DNA of 5,572 nt, from the NCBI GenBank assembly GCA_900555295.1, contig USKN01000126.1, forward strand, positions 1 to 5,572, given 5' to 3'. Positions 1-5,572 of the stretch are shown piece after piece; the stretch's first letter is position 1; each line of letters opens with the position of its first letter. The stretch is from an uncultured Eubacteriales bacterium. Its GTDB lineage: Bacteria > Bacillota > Clostridia > UMGS1810. The notes beneath the pieces are model-generated. The model was not told where the DNA came from. It did not search any database and saw nothing but the letters and a program-made list of their open reading frames with translations. The position numbers and the translations under genes were made by a program.

Positions 1-1
1 T

Positions 2-118
2 GCCATAATTGCCGGAACATTTAGGCTTGAAGGTAATGCTCTTGTTATTGTTTTTATAATATTATTCGCAATTATTGGGGGTTGCATTGCATGTTTCTTT
101 GACAAGATTGGTTTTTAA
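2..118 (+). CDS. C-terminal end of an unidentified membrane protein (partial)
   Basis: An open frame enters from the left edge and ends at TAA 116-118, giving 38 residues; the 5' part lies outside the window. The residues form one strongly hydrophobic stretch (about fragment residues 13-33, rich in Ile, Val, Phe, Ala and Gly) preceded by FRLEGN and followed by a short polar tail ending DKIGF. This looks like a last transmembrane helix with a short tail. AT-rich codons match the rest of the window, and the next + strand ORF starts 18 nt downstream with a good Shine-Dalgarno, which supports a real gene end in an operon. The family cannot be recognised from this tail. A small sporulation or transport membrane protein is possible, but that is only a guess. 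Confidence 0.55.
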   Translation, partial: AIIAGTFRLEGNALVIVFIILFAIIGGCIACFFDKIGF

Positions 119-124
119 GCTGTT

Positions 125-131
125 GAGGTGA
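125..131 (+). promoter_or_regulatory. Ribosome binding site for the short ORF at 137
   Basis: GAGGTGA lies 5 nt before the GTG at 137-139. It favours that GTG over the in-frame GTG at 128-130, which overlaps the site itself. A well-placed site like this suggests that the ORF is, or was until recently, translated. Confidence 0.55.
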
Positions 132-136
132 AGTCT

Positions 137-202
137 GTGAAAACAAAAATATTAGCAATAACTGTTTTAATGCTGCTTGTGGGAGCAACTTCTGCATTTT
201 GA
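137..202 (+). CDS. Short signal-peptide-like ORF, probably a truncated gene
   Basis: A GTG start with a good Shine-Dalgarno opens a 21-residue ORF ending at TGA 200-202. Its product has a Lys-x-Lys N-terminus, a hydrophobic core (ILAITVLMLLVG) and a small-residue end (ATSA). This is the layout of a Sec signal peptide or a single N-terminal membrane anchor, with almost no mature part. The same frame stays open after the TGA for 26 more codons, to TAA 281-283, giving a polar segment that contains NKIVYHKCVVEGIGE. One reading is therefore a roughly 48-residue exported protein broken by a nonsense change. Others are a longer gene lost to deletion, or a genuine tiny membrane peptide. It lies 18 nt after the preceding membrane-protein gene, so co-transcription is likely. 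No family is recognised. Confidence 0.35.
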   Translation: MKTKILAITVLMLLVGATSAF

Positions 203-280
203 CGGAGCAAAAGAACAGAGCTAAATAAAATAGTATATCACAAATGCGTTGTCGAGGGAATTGGGGAAACTTTCATTTTG

Positions 281-335
281 TAAAATAAAAAAGCAAATGA
301 TGCATTGCATTTATATGCTATTTTACATCATTTGC
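281..335 (-). terminator. Hairpin terminator of the comM-TPR-larC-like-rlu cluster
   Basis: A perfect 10-bp inverted repeat joins GCAAATGATG (293-302) and CATCATTTGC (326-335). The 23-nt loop contains a further GCAT/ATGC mini-stem (307-310 with 315-318). Read on the - strand, the second arm is followed directly by a T-rich run, TTTTTTATTTTA (292-281), as in Rho-independent terminators. The stem is AT-rich, so it may be weak. The first arm lies inside the last codons of the pseudouridine synthase gene, so stop codon and terminator overlap. On the + strand the stem is not followed by a T run, so it does not clearly terminate the convergent + strand genes. Confidence 0.65.
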
Positions 336-1268
336 AAACGGAACCTGATTTACGGTAAAAGTTTTGCCATTTAAATAAGAAAGTTTGTTTTCATCTTTAA
401 AATTAAATGTAATTTTATACGAATAAAGAGCCTGTGTTTTCATTTTTACTTTTTTATTAAACTCATTTGTTCCGTATTTACCGTCGCCCGCAAGCGGGTG
501 GCCTATTGAGGCAAAATGCGCGCGTATTTGGTGAGTCCGACCCGTTAAAAGTTCAACTTCGCAAAGCGAGGTGTATGTGCCTTGTTTAAGCACCTTGTAT
601 TTTGTAACTATGCTTTTTGCACCGTTTATGGGTGTTTTGTGTATATACACTCTGTTTTGCTCGGTGTTTTTTACAAGATACCCTGTTAATGTGTCTTGTT
701 TTTTGGGCGGTGTGCCGCTTACAAGGCACAAATAGTATTTTTGTATTTCGCGGTCTTTAATTTTTTGATTTAAAATTTGCAGTGCCTGCGCATTTTTTGC
801 GGCAATAACAATACCTCCCGTGTTTCGGTCTATGCGGTTACACAAAGCCGGTGCAAAACTATTTTCGCTGTCGGGGCGGTATTCGCCTTTTATGTACAAA
901 TAGGCTTTTATGTAATTGAGCAGGGTGTTTGTTTTTTCGCTTTCATCATCGTGCACTATAAGCCCCGGTTTTTTATCTATAAGCAAAATGTTTTCGTCCT
1001 CATAAACAATATTAAGTTCGGGGAATTTTATATCTTTAAATGTTTGGTACTTTGACCTGTCCTCAAAAAATTCATCATTTATGTACATTTCTATTTTATC
1101 GCCTGTTTTAAGGCGGTAATCTATACTCGTTTTTTTGCCGTTTACCTTAATGCGCTTTTTGCGTATACCTTTATACACCATACTTTGGGGCATAGTTTTA
1201 AAATATTTTGTTATAAATTTATCCAAACGCTGACCTTCGTCATTTTCGTTTACAGTGACACATCTCAT
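318..1268 (-). CDS. RluA-family (RluC/RluD-like) 23S rRNA pseudouridine synthase
   Basis: This 316-residue protein is predicted to isomerise specific uridines of structured RNA, most likely 23S rRNA, to pseudouridine in the cytoplasm. An S4-type RNA-binding domain covers about residues 1-65 (EGQRLDKFI, KGIRKKRIKVNGKK). The synthase domain follows from about residue 85. It contains NRIDRNTGG (144-152), the counterpart of the HRLDxxTSG motif, with Asp147 as the predicted catalytic residue. The LTGRTHQIRAHF motif is at 241-252 and GHPLAGDGKYG at 256-266. Asn in place of His in the first motif is, from memory, common in Firmicutes homologues and is not damage. Length is normal for the RluC/RluD branch. 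The ATG overlaps the larC-like stop codon as ATGA, so translation is probably coupled. The exact target uridine cannot be told from sequence, so no symbol is given. It is the last gene of the cluster. Confidence 0.93.
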   Translation of the reverse strand: MRCVTVNENDEGQRLDKFITKYFKTMPQSMVYKGIRKKRIKVNGKKTSIDYRLKTGDKIEMYINDEFFEDRSKYQTFKDIKFPELNIVYEDENILLIDKKPGLIVHDDESEKTNTLLNYIKAYLYIKGEYRPDSENSFAPALCNRIDRNTGGIVIAAKNAQALQILNQKIKDREIQKYYLCLVSGTPPKKQDTLTGYLVKNTEQNRVYIHKTPINGAKSIVTKYKVLKQGTYTSLCEVELLTGRTHQIRAHFASIGHPLAGDGKYGTNEFNKKVKMKTQALYSYKITFNFKDENKLSYLNGKTFTVNQVPFANDVK

Positions 1269-2038
1269 ATATTCATCACCAATTCGCCCTCAAGCTCTCT
1301 TTCAATTATTTCAAGGTTAAATTCTTCCGTTTCATAAAGCGTTGCCTTTATTATATCGGGTAATCCCGCTTCACGCGGGCCTGCGCCAAATCCCGTGTTT
1401 ATAACATTTGCGCTTTCGCATTTTCCGAAAGAATTTACCGCACAGGCGGCAAACGCCGCGCCGTCTTCACTTATAAATTCCTCGGATATATCAACCGGCA
1501 CAGTAGGCATATTAATATCTTTTATTATTTCGGCGGTGGACGGTTTGGGTATGGGGCATACAAAATTATCTTTGTGCCTTAAGCCTATTCCCTCGTGAAC
1601 CGCAGAGCATATAACCTTATCGGCGCCCATTATATCAAGTGCCGTAAAGGCGGCAAAAAGTTTTGCAAGTTTTGTAAAAATATGTTTTTGCGAGTAAGTT
1701 GTTTTTATACGTTCTTTGCCCGCGGTTTTTGCACGTGCGTCGGCAATACGCAAAAATGCGTCGGCAACACGCTTTTTAACTGCGGTTTTAATATTTGCGT
1801 CTATGTAACTTTCAACTTCTTTAAAATTTAATATATCATCATCGCAGTCAACGGTAAGCATAACTTCGCACGCCGAAATTTCGGAGCGTACCACTCTTTG
1901 AGTGCCGATTTGCGCTTTAAATCCGTTTTGGTTCAGTAAATCTTCTATGTACGACGGATTTGCACCCATATCTATAAGTGCGCCTATAATCATTTCGTTG
2001 TCAAATCCGCTAAAGCAGTCAAAATATAAAAATTTCAT
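1265..2038 (-). CDS. LarC-like protein, N-terminal (LarC1) half only
   Basis: This 257-residue protein resembles the N-terminal part of LarC (formerly DUF111), the CTP-dependent enzyme that inserts nickel into the pincer cofactor of lactate racemase. The match is clear at the start (LYFDCFSG at 4-11, IIGALIDMGA at 17-26) and in the middle (ALDIMGADKVICSAVHEGIG at 133-152, CPIPKPSTAEII at 161-172). It continues as EDGAA (191-195) and GFGAGPRE (216-223), followed by the terminal DIIKATLYE strand. Several family hallmarks are missing or changed. The usual SGISGDM reads SGFDNEM, the His-rich loop is absent, and the region that normally reads HFHEVGAVDSIVDI is KHIFTKLAKLFAAF. The VTPTGAA motif reads ISEDGAA. 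The LarC2 domain is absent, because the next gene begins at the stop codon. GGAGGC (2046-2051) lies 7 nt before the ATG. Nickel insertion is doubtful; a repurposed paralogue is more likely. Confidence 0.8.
   Translation of the reverse strand: MKFLYFDCFSGFDNEMIIGALIDMGANPSYIEDLLNQNGFKAQIGTQRVVRSEISACEVMLTVDCDDDILNFKEVESYIDANIKTAVKKRVADAFLRIADARAKTAGKERIKTTYSQKHIFTKLAKLFAAFTALDIMGADKVICSAVHEGIGLRHKDNFVCPIPKPSTAEIIKDINMPTVPVDISEEFISEDGAAFAACAVNSFGKCESANVINTGFGAGPREAGLPDIIKATLYETEEFNLEIIERELEGELVMNI
1276..1280 (-). promoter_or_regulatory. Ribosome binding site for the pseudouridine synthase, inside the larC-like gene
   Basis: GGTGA on the - strand lies 7 nt before the ATG at 1268-1266 and within the final codons of the larC-like gene. 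With the 4-nt stop/start overlap it supports that start and points to reinitiation by ribosomes finishing the upstream gene. Confidence 0.5.
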
Positions 2039-2064
2039 TTAAATCGCCTCCCGTAATTATTAAA

Positions 2065-2874
2065 TTATTCGGTTAGTGCTTCAAGTTCCTTTTTAATTTG
2101 TTCGTGTGTTACGGTTGATAAAAACTTTTCGGGGTATTGGAGCGCTTTGTTAAAAAACTCTGCCGCTTGCTGCCTGTTGCCCCTTGTTTTCATAAGCAGC
2201 GCATAATTGTAATACGGTTCTATAAACTCGGGGTTTTGCGTAAACAATTTGTTGTAAAGTTCCTCTGCTCTGTCATAGTCCGCAGCGAGCATACAGTTGC
2301 TTGCAAGGTTGTCCTCAATTATCATATTTGTTCCGTTATATTCGTATGCTTCGTTGTTAAAATCAAGCGCCTTTGATATTTGCCCGTCAAGTATATAAAA
2401 GTACCCCAATGTACCGTATAAAACGGTGGTTTTGTATCCCGACGAATATATTTCTTCAAGCATTTCTATCGCCTGTTTTAGGTCGCCTTTTTTCCACAAT
2501 ATAAGCGCCTGATTGATTTTGGCTGTCATAAGCGATTCGTATTTAAGCTCTTTTTTCTTTAAATATGTAATTTTATTTATAAGCTTTTCAGCCTTATCAA
2601 CATCACCGTCGCGCAGTACAAGGTATGCAAACATAAGCGATTGGCGCGGCGGAAGTTTGCCCGACATATACGCTTTTTCCATAAGTTTTATACCGCTTTG
2701 GTGATTTTTTATGTATTTGTTTTGACCTATAAAAAATATAATTTGCGCTCGCATCATAAAAATGCCGAAGACAAACGATATTAAAAATCCCGCAATACCG
2801 CCTGCGGCACCGAATGCGCTTTTACCGGCAATTGTTGCAATTATTATTACCGCAATATATAGTAATGATTTCAT
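2065..2874 (-). CDS. Membrane-anchored tetratricopeptide-repeat protein
   Basis: This 269-residue protein begins with two hydrophobic segments (about residues 4-20 and 24-48) separated by a Gly/Ala-rich turn, so it is probably anchored in the cytoplasmic membrane. The rest is helical with TPR-type repeats. The clearest are about 118-146 (NQALILWKKGDLKQAIEMLEE), 151-182 (GTLGYFYILDGQISKALDFNNEAYEYN), 186-217 (ADYDRAEELYNKLFTQNPEF) and 219-250 (NYALLMKTRGNRQQAAEFFNKAL). A more diverged repeat lies at 80-105. TPR arrays bind partner proteins, so a scaffold or assembly role is inferred; no enzyme motif is visible. The start is supported by AGAGGT (2883-2888), 8 nt before the ATG. It sits 24 nt after the comM-like gene and 26 nt before the larC-like gene, in the same direction. 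The specific family is not recognised. Confidence 0.8.
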   Translation of the reverse strand: MKSLLYIAVIIIATIAGKSAFGAAGGIAGFLISFVFGIFMMRAQIIFFIGQNKYIKNHQSGIKLMEKAYMSGKLPPRQSLMFAYLVLRDGDVDKAEKLINKITYLKKKELKYESLMTAKINQALILWKKGDLKQAIEMLEEIYSSGYKTTVLYGTLGYFYILDGQISKALDFNNEAYEYNGTNMIIEDNLASNCMLAADYDRAEELYNKLFTQNPEFIEPYYNYALLMKTRGNRQQAAEFFNKALQYPEKFLSTVTHEQIKKELEALTE

Positions 2875-2898
2875 TTTAAAACACCTCTTAATTATATT

Positions 2899-4437
2899 TT
2901 ACTTGAACCAATATTTTTTGTCAAGACTTCTGTACTGAATTGCCTCTGCTATGTTTTGGGGGCGAATATCGTCACTGCCGTCCAAATCGGCAATTGTACG
3001 CGCAACTTTTAAAATTCTTGCGTGCGCGCGTGCGCTTAAACCCAGCTTTTCAAATGCGCCTTTCAAAAGGTTTTTGCTTGCCTCGTCTATACGGCAAAAT
3101 TCATCAATTCCCGCCGCCGAAAGCTGTGAGTTTGAGTATATATTCATTCCTTTATATCGGTCGAGCTGTCTTTGGCGCGCCTTTTGAACACGTTCTTTTA
3201 TATATTTTGATTTTTCGCCTTTTTCGCCCGAGCTCAACTCGTCGTATTTAACCGACGGTACTTCCATATGTATATCGAACCTGTCGAGCATAGGACCCGA
3301 TATTTTGCCCAAATAATTTTGAATTTGAACGGGCGAACAGGTACACTCACGCGTTGGGTCGCCAAAGTAACCGCATTTGCAAGGGTTCATACTTGCTATA
3401 AGCATAACCGAGCTTGGAAAAGACGCACTGCCCGCCACGCGTGATACGGTAAACATACCGTCCTCAATGGGCTGGCGCATACTTTCTATGGTGTCTTTTC
3501 TAAATTCGGGGAACTCGTCCAAAAACAAAACACCTCTGTGCGCAAGGCTTATTTCACCCGGCTTTGGAATACTTCCGCCTCCCGTCATACCTACATTGGA
3601 TATTGTGTGGTGAGGACTTCTGAACGGACGTTTTGTAACAAGCGACTGTGAGCCGTTAAGCTTTCCCGCAATGGAATAAATTTTTGTAACCTCCAGCGCT
3701 TCTTCAAACGACAGGTCGGGCAATATTGTGGGCAGGCGCTTTGCAAGCATAGTTTTACCCGAACCGGGCGAGCCTATCATAAGGCAGTTGTGCGCGCCCG
3801 CTGCCGCAACTTCAAGTGCGCGTTTTGCATTTTCCTGACCTTTTACGTCTTCAAAGTCTATATCGTAATTTGAACTGTTTTTAAATATTCCGTCAATATC
3901 CACTTTGGTGGGGGCAATAAGCTCACCTCCGCGCAGGTGTGACACTACTTGTTTAAAATTACTTGCGCCGTATACGTTTATACCGTCAACAACCGCCGCC
4001 TCTTTTGCGTTTTCAAAAGGTATAATTATGTTTTTTAATCCCATTTGACGTGCCGCCACAGCCATAGACAATATACCCGACGCGGGGCGCAGACTGCCGT
4101 CAAGCGCAAGCTCGCCCACAATTAAAAAACCGTCTGCCGCATTTGGTTGTATTTGCCCCGATGAAATTAAAATTGCGCAGGCAATGGGCAAATCAAGGTA
4201 TACGCCCTCTTTTTTTACATTTGCAGGTGCAAGATTTATTATAATACGCTTTTGCGGAAAATTATATCCGCTGTTTTTTATTGCCGATTTTACTCTTTCT
4301 TTAGACTCTTTAACGGCATTGTCGGGAAGTCCCACAATTTCTATGCCGGGCATACCGTTGTATGAATCGGTTTCGACTTCAACCGTATATCCGTCTATTC
4401 CGAATACCCCCGCTGACTTTACATTAGCCAAAGCCAT
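2899..4437 (-). CDS. comM: ComM/YifB-family Mg-chelatase-like AAA+ ATPase
   Basis: This 512-residue, full-length member of the ComM/YifB family has all three expected parts. The N-terminal Lon-protease-like (ChlI) domain covers about residues 1-170 (GIEIVGLPDNAVKESKERVK, NLAPANVKKEG, GELALDGSLRP). The AAA+ core follows, with Walker A GSPGSGKT at 222-229, Walker B VLFLDE at 303-308 and RSPHHTIS at 273-280. The C-terminal Mg-chelatase domain covers about 415-505, with the sensor-2-like SARAHARILKVARTIADLDG at 468-487. A CxC...CxC cluster (Cys353, 355, 365, 367) probably binds zinc, as is usual in the family. In Vibrio, ComM is a hexameric helicase that promotes branch migration of incoming DNA during natural transformation. 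Homologues also occur in bacteria not known to be competent, so the role here is inferred. The start is fixed by AGAGGGTG (4445-4452), 7 nt before the ATG. It is the first gene of the cluster, behind its own promoter. Confidence 0.95.
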   Translation of the reverse strand: MALANVKSAGVFGIDGYTVEVETDSYNGMPGIEIVGLPDNAVKESKERVKSAIKNSGYNFPQKRIIINLAPANVKKEGVYLDLPIACAILISSGQIQPNAADGFLIVGELALDGSLRPASGILSMAVAARQMGLKNIIIPFENAKEAAVVDGINVYGASNFKQVVSHLRGGELIAPTKVDIDGIFKNSSNYDIDFEDVKGQENAKRALEVAAAGAHNCLMIGSPGSGKTMLAKRLPTILPDLSFEEALEVTKIYSIAGKLNGSQSLVTKRPFRSPHHTISNVGMTGGGSIPKPGEISLAHRGVLFLDEFPEFRKDTIESMRQPIEDGMFTVSRVAGSASFPSSVMLIASMNPCKCGYFGDPTRECTCSPVQIQNYLGKISGPMLDRFDIHMEVPSVKYDELSSGEKGEKSKYIKERVQKARQRQLDRYKGMNIYSNSQLSAAGIDEFCRIDEASKNLLKGAFEKLGLSARAHARILKVARTIADLDGSDDIRPQNIAEAIQYRSLDKKYWFK

Positions 4438-4473
4438 TTTGTTTCACCCTCTTAAATAAATATAACATATATT

Positions 4474-4502
4474 ATTATAGTACATTTTACGTAAAAACGC
4501 AA
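4474..4502 (-). promoter_or_regulatory. Predicted sigma-A promoter for the comM-led cluster
   Basis: On the - strand a perfect TATAAT (-10, 4479-4474) lies 17 nt after TTGCGT (-35, 4502-4497), which matches 3 of 6 consensus bases. Transcription would start near 4467, about 30 nt before the comM-like ATG. The site lies between the ptsI terminator and the first gene of the cluster, and no other promoter-like site is needed between the four closely packed genes. Confidence 0.6.
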
Positions 4503-4527
4503 TAGTAAAGGGGTTAATATTTAAAAT

Positions 4528-4566
4528 AGGTTGCGGCGAAATAAAAAAATATTTTGCCCGCAACCT
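4528..4566 (-). terminator. Hairpin terminator after ptsI
   Basis: A perfect 9-bp inverted repeat joins AGGTTGCGG (4528-4536) and CCGCAACCT (4558-4566). The stem can extend through a small internal mismatch into an AT-rich inner helix (about 4539-4543 with 4550-4554), leaving a short A-rich loop. It begins 7 nt after the ptsI stop codon. On the - strand the second arm is followed by ATTTTAAATATT, an imperfect T-tract. It separates ptsI transcription from the promoter of the next cluster. Confidence 0.7.
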
Positions 4567-4573
4567 GTATTTG

Positions 4574-5572
4574 CTACTCTATACGTTTTAACTGTTCGTT
4601 TTTAATTTTGGATACGTCTGTTTCGATAATTGTTTTTTTAACTTCCAATATTTTTCCGGGCGATACAGAAAGCTCATCAATACCCGCAGCCAACAAAAAC
4701 GGTATTAAATCGATATTGGAGCCGAGTTCGCCGCATATACCCGCCCATATTCCGCATTTGTGCGCACTGTCGGCAATATATTTAATCATTCTAAGTATTG
4801 CGGTGTGATGCCCTGTGCAATATTTTTCGGCTTCGCTGTTTTGCCTGTCCGCCGCCATTGTGTATTGGGTTAAATCGTTTGTGCCTACAGAAAAAAAGCT
4901 TACCAGGTCTGCAAGTTTATCGCATATAAGCGCCGCCGCGGGGGTTTCTATCATTATACCCAATTCAACATTTTCGGAGTAGGGGATTTTTTCAGCTTTA
5001 AGCTCGTTTTGAACATCGGTACATATTTTTTTTATTTCAATTACCTCGTCCAATGATGTTATCATAGGAAACATAATTGACATATTTCCGTAAACGGACG
5101 CACGGTAGAGTGCGCGCAACTGTGTTTTAAAAATTTCCGGACGCGTCAGACAGATGCGAATTGCGCGGCACCCCATTGCCGGATTGTCCTCTTTATCCAT
5201 GTGAAAATATTCACATTGTTTATCTGCGCCGATATCCAGTGTTCTAATAATAACACGTTTTCCTGCCATTGTCTGCACAACCGTCTTATAAATCTGAAAT
5301 TGTTCTTCCTCCGTCGGAAAATCTTCCCGCTCCAGATAGATAAATTCACTGCGGAATAATCCAATACCCCCTGCATCATTTTGAAGCACGGCCGCCAGAT
5401 CTTTGCTGTTTCCGATATTGGCATACAGCTGTATGGTCTTTCCGTCTAACGTCTTATTTTCCCTGCCTTTTAATAATTCAAGAAGCCGCTTCTGTTCTTC
5501 CTGCTGTGCCTGCTTTTCTTTCATCTGCGCCAGTGTTTCCTCATCCGGCTCTACATAAAGCACGCCGCTGAC
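4574..5572 (-). CDS. ptsI: PTS enzyme I (phosphoenolpyruvate-protein phosphotransferase), C-terminal part (partial)
   Basis: The frame is open to the right edge, so the window holds the last 332 residues and TAG 4576-4574; roughly the first 220-240 residues, with the HPr-binding and phosphohistidine domains, lie outside. The GTG at 5563-5561 is internal (VSGVLYVEP matches the usual QVYVNP region), not a start. Enzyme I takes phosphate from PEP and passes it to HPr for sugar uptake. This part is the PEP-binding barrel. A charged linker helix (about fragment residues 11-37) precedes it. Conserved site residues are present: FRSEF (Arg74), RTLDIGADK (Arg110), ETPAA (Glu209), GTNDLTQY (Asn232, Asp233), ADR (Arg243) and the catalytic Cys280 in GICGEL. 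The protein looks intact, but codon use changes abruptly near 5050-5115: the upstream half prefers CTG, CAG and ATC/ATT, while the downstream half prefers ATA, CAA and CTT/TTG like the rest of the window. Confidence 0.95.
   Translation of the reverse strand, partial: VSGVLYVEPDEETLAQMKEKQAQQEEQKRLLELLKGRENKTLDGKTIQLYANIGNSKDLAAVLQNDAGGIGLFRSEFIYLEREDFPTEEEQFQIYKTVVQTMAGKRVIIRTLDIGADKQCEYFHMDKEDNPAMGCRAIRICLTRPEIFKTQLRALYRASVYGNMSIMFPMITSLDEVIEIKKICTDVQNELKAEKIPYSENVELGIMIETPAAALICDKLADLVSFFSVGTNDLTQYTMAADRQNSEAEKYCTGHHTAILRMIKYIADSAHKCGIWAGICGELGSNIDLIPFLLAAGIDELSVSPGKILEVKKTIIETDVSKIKNEQLKRIE

Noticed and set aside
200..202. In-frame TGA read as selenocysteine or tryptophan, extending the short + strand ORF to 283.
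   Set aside because: TGA clearly ends the larC-like gene at 1265-1267 in an ATGA overlap, and Trp is encoded by TGG elsewhere, so the code is standard. No convincing stem-loop of the bacterial SECIS type follows the TGA, and the context resembles no known selenoprotein.
1200..1300. Programmed frameshift joining the larC-like gene to a LarC2 domain, as described for Lactobacillus LarC.
   Set aside because: The sequence after the stop codon encodes the S4 domain of the pseudouridine synthase, and no LarC2-like sequence was recognised in the neighbouring frames. There is no second half to fuse to.
3015..3046. A local GC-rich run of alternating CG and TG resembling a simple repeat or Z-DNA tract.
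   Set aside because: It encodes the conserved ARAHARIL-type C-terminal segment of the ComM protein, where clustered Ala and Arg codons produce the pattern.
4184..4459. A + strand open frame of 91 codons across the 5' end of the comM-like gene.
   Set aside because: It lies antisense to strongly conserved ComM residues, and its translation has no family resemblance. It is a shadow of the real gene, as are the other + strand frames between 777 and 4808.
5146..5424. A second - strand frame of 92 codons inside ptsI.
   Set aside because: It overlaps the conserved enzyme I frame completely, shows no recognisable motif, and the ptsI frame explains the conservation. It is an alternate-frame shadow.
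5561..5563. GTG as the start codon of a short, stand-alone PEP-binding protein.
   Set aside because: The frame remains open to the window edge and the residues around the GTG match an internal region of enzyme I. The protein simply continues outside the window.

Overview
The window looks like chromosomal DNA of a low-GC member of the Clostridia (Bacillota). The evidence is AT-rich spacers, ATA- and TTA-rich codon use, purine-rich Shine-Dalgarno sites of the AGAGGTG/GGAGG type, and protein sequences of Firmicutes style. TGG encodes Trp, and TGA ends the larC-like gene exactly where the next gene starts, so the standard bacterial code applies. Species or genus cannot be named from the sequence alone.

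Layout. Positions 1-283 are read on the + strand. They hold the last 38 codons of an unidentified membrane protein, then a tiny ORF with a good ribosome binding site that encodes little more than a signal peptide before it stops. Everything from about 290 to the right edge is on the - strand. Read in that direction, the window opens inside ptsI (PTS enzyme I, C-terminal domain, 5' end outside the window), which ends at 4574 and is followed by a hairpin terminator. A sigma-A-type promoter at 4474-4502 then starts a tight four-gene cluster: a ComM/YifB-family AAA+ ATPase, a membrane-anchored TPR protein, a protein matching only the N-terminal half of the nickel insertase LarC, and an RluA-family RNA pseudouridine synthase. 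Spacers are 24 and 26 nt, and the last two genes overlap by 4 nt (ATGA). The cluster closes with a hairpin plus T-tract at about 281-335, where it meets the + strand genes tail to tail.

The genes of the cluster do not form an obvious pathway. ComM acts on DNA, the pseudouridine synthase on RNA, the TPR protein is probably a scaffold at the membrane, and the LarC-like protein has lost recognisable parts of the nickel insertase. This looks like a housekeeping operon rather than a defence or mobile system. I saw no transposase, integrase, CRISPR array, tRNA or rRNA.

The points most worth a second look are three. Codon use changes abruptly inside ptsI, suggesting recombination or a chimeric contig. 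The LarC-like protein is stand-alone and degenerate. The + strand secretory ORF is truncated.
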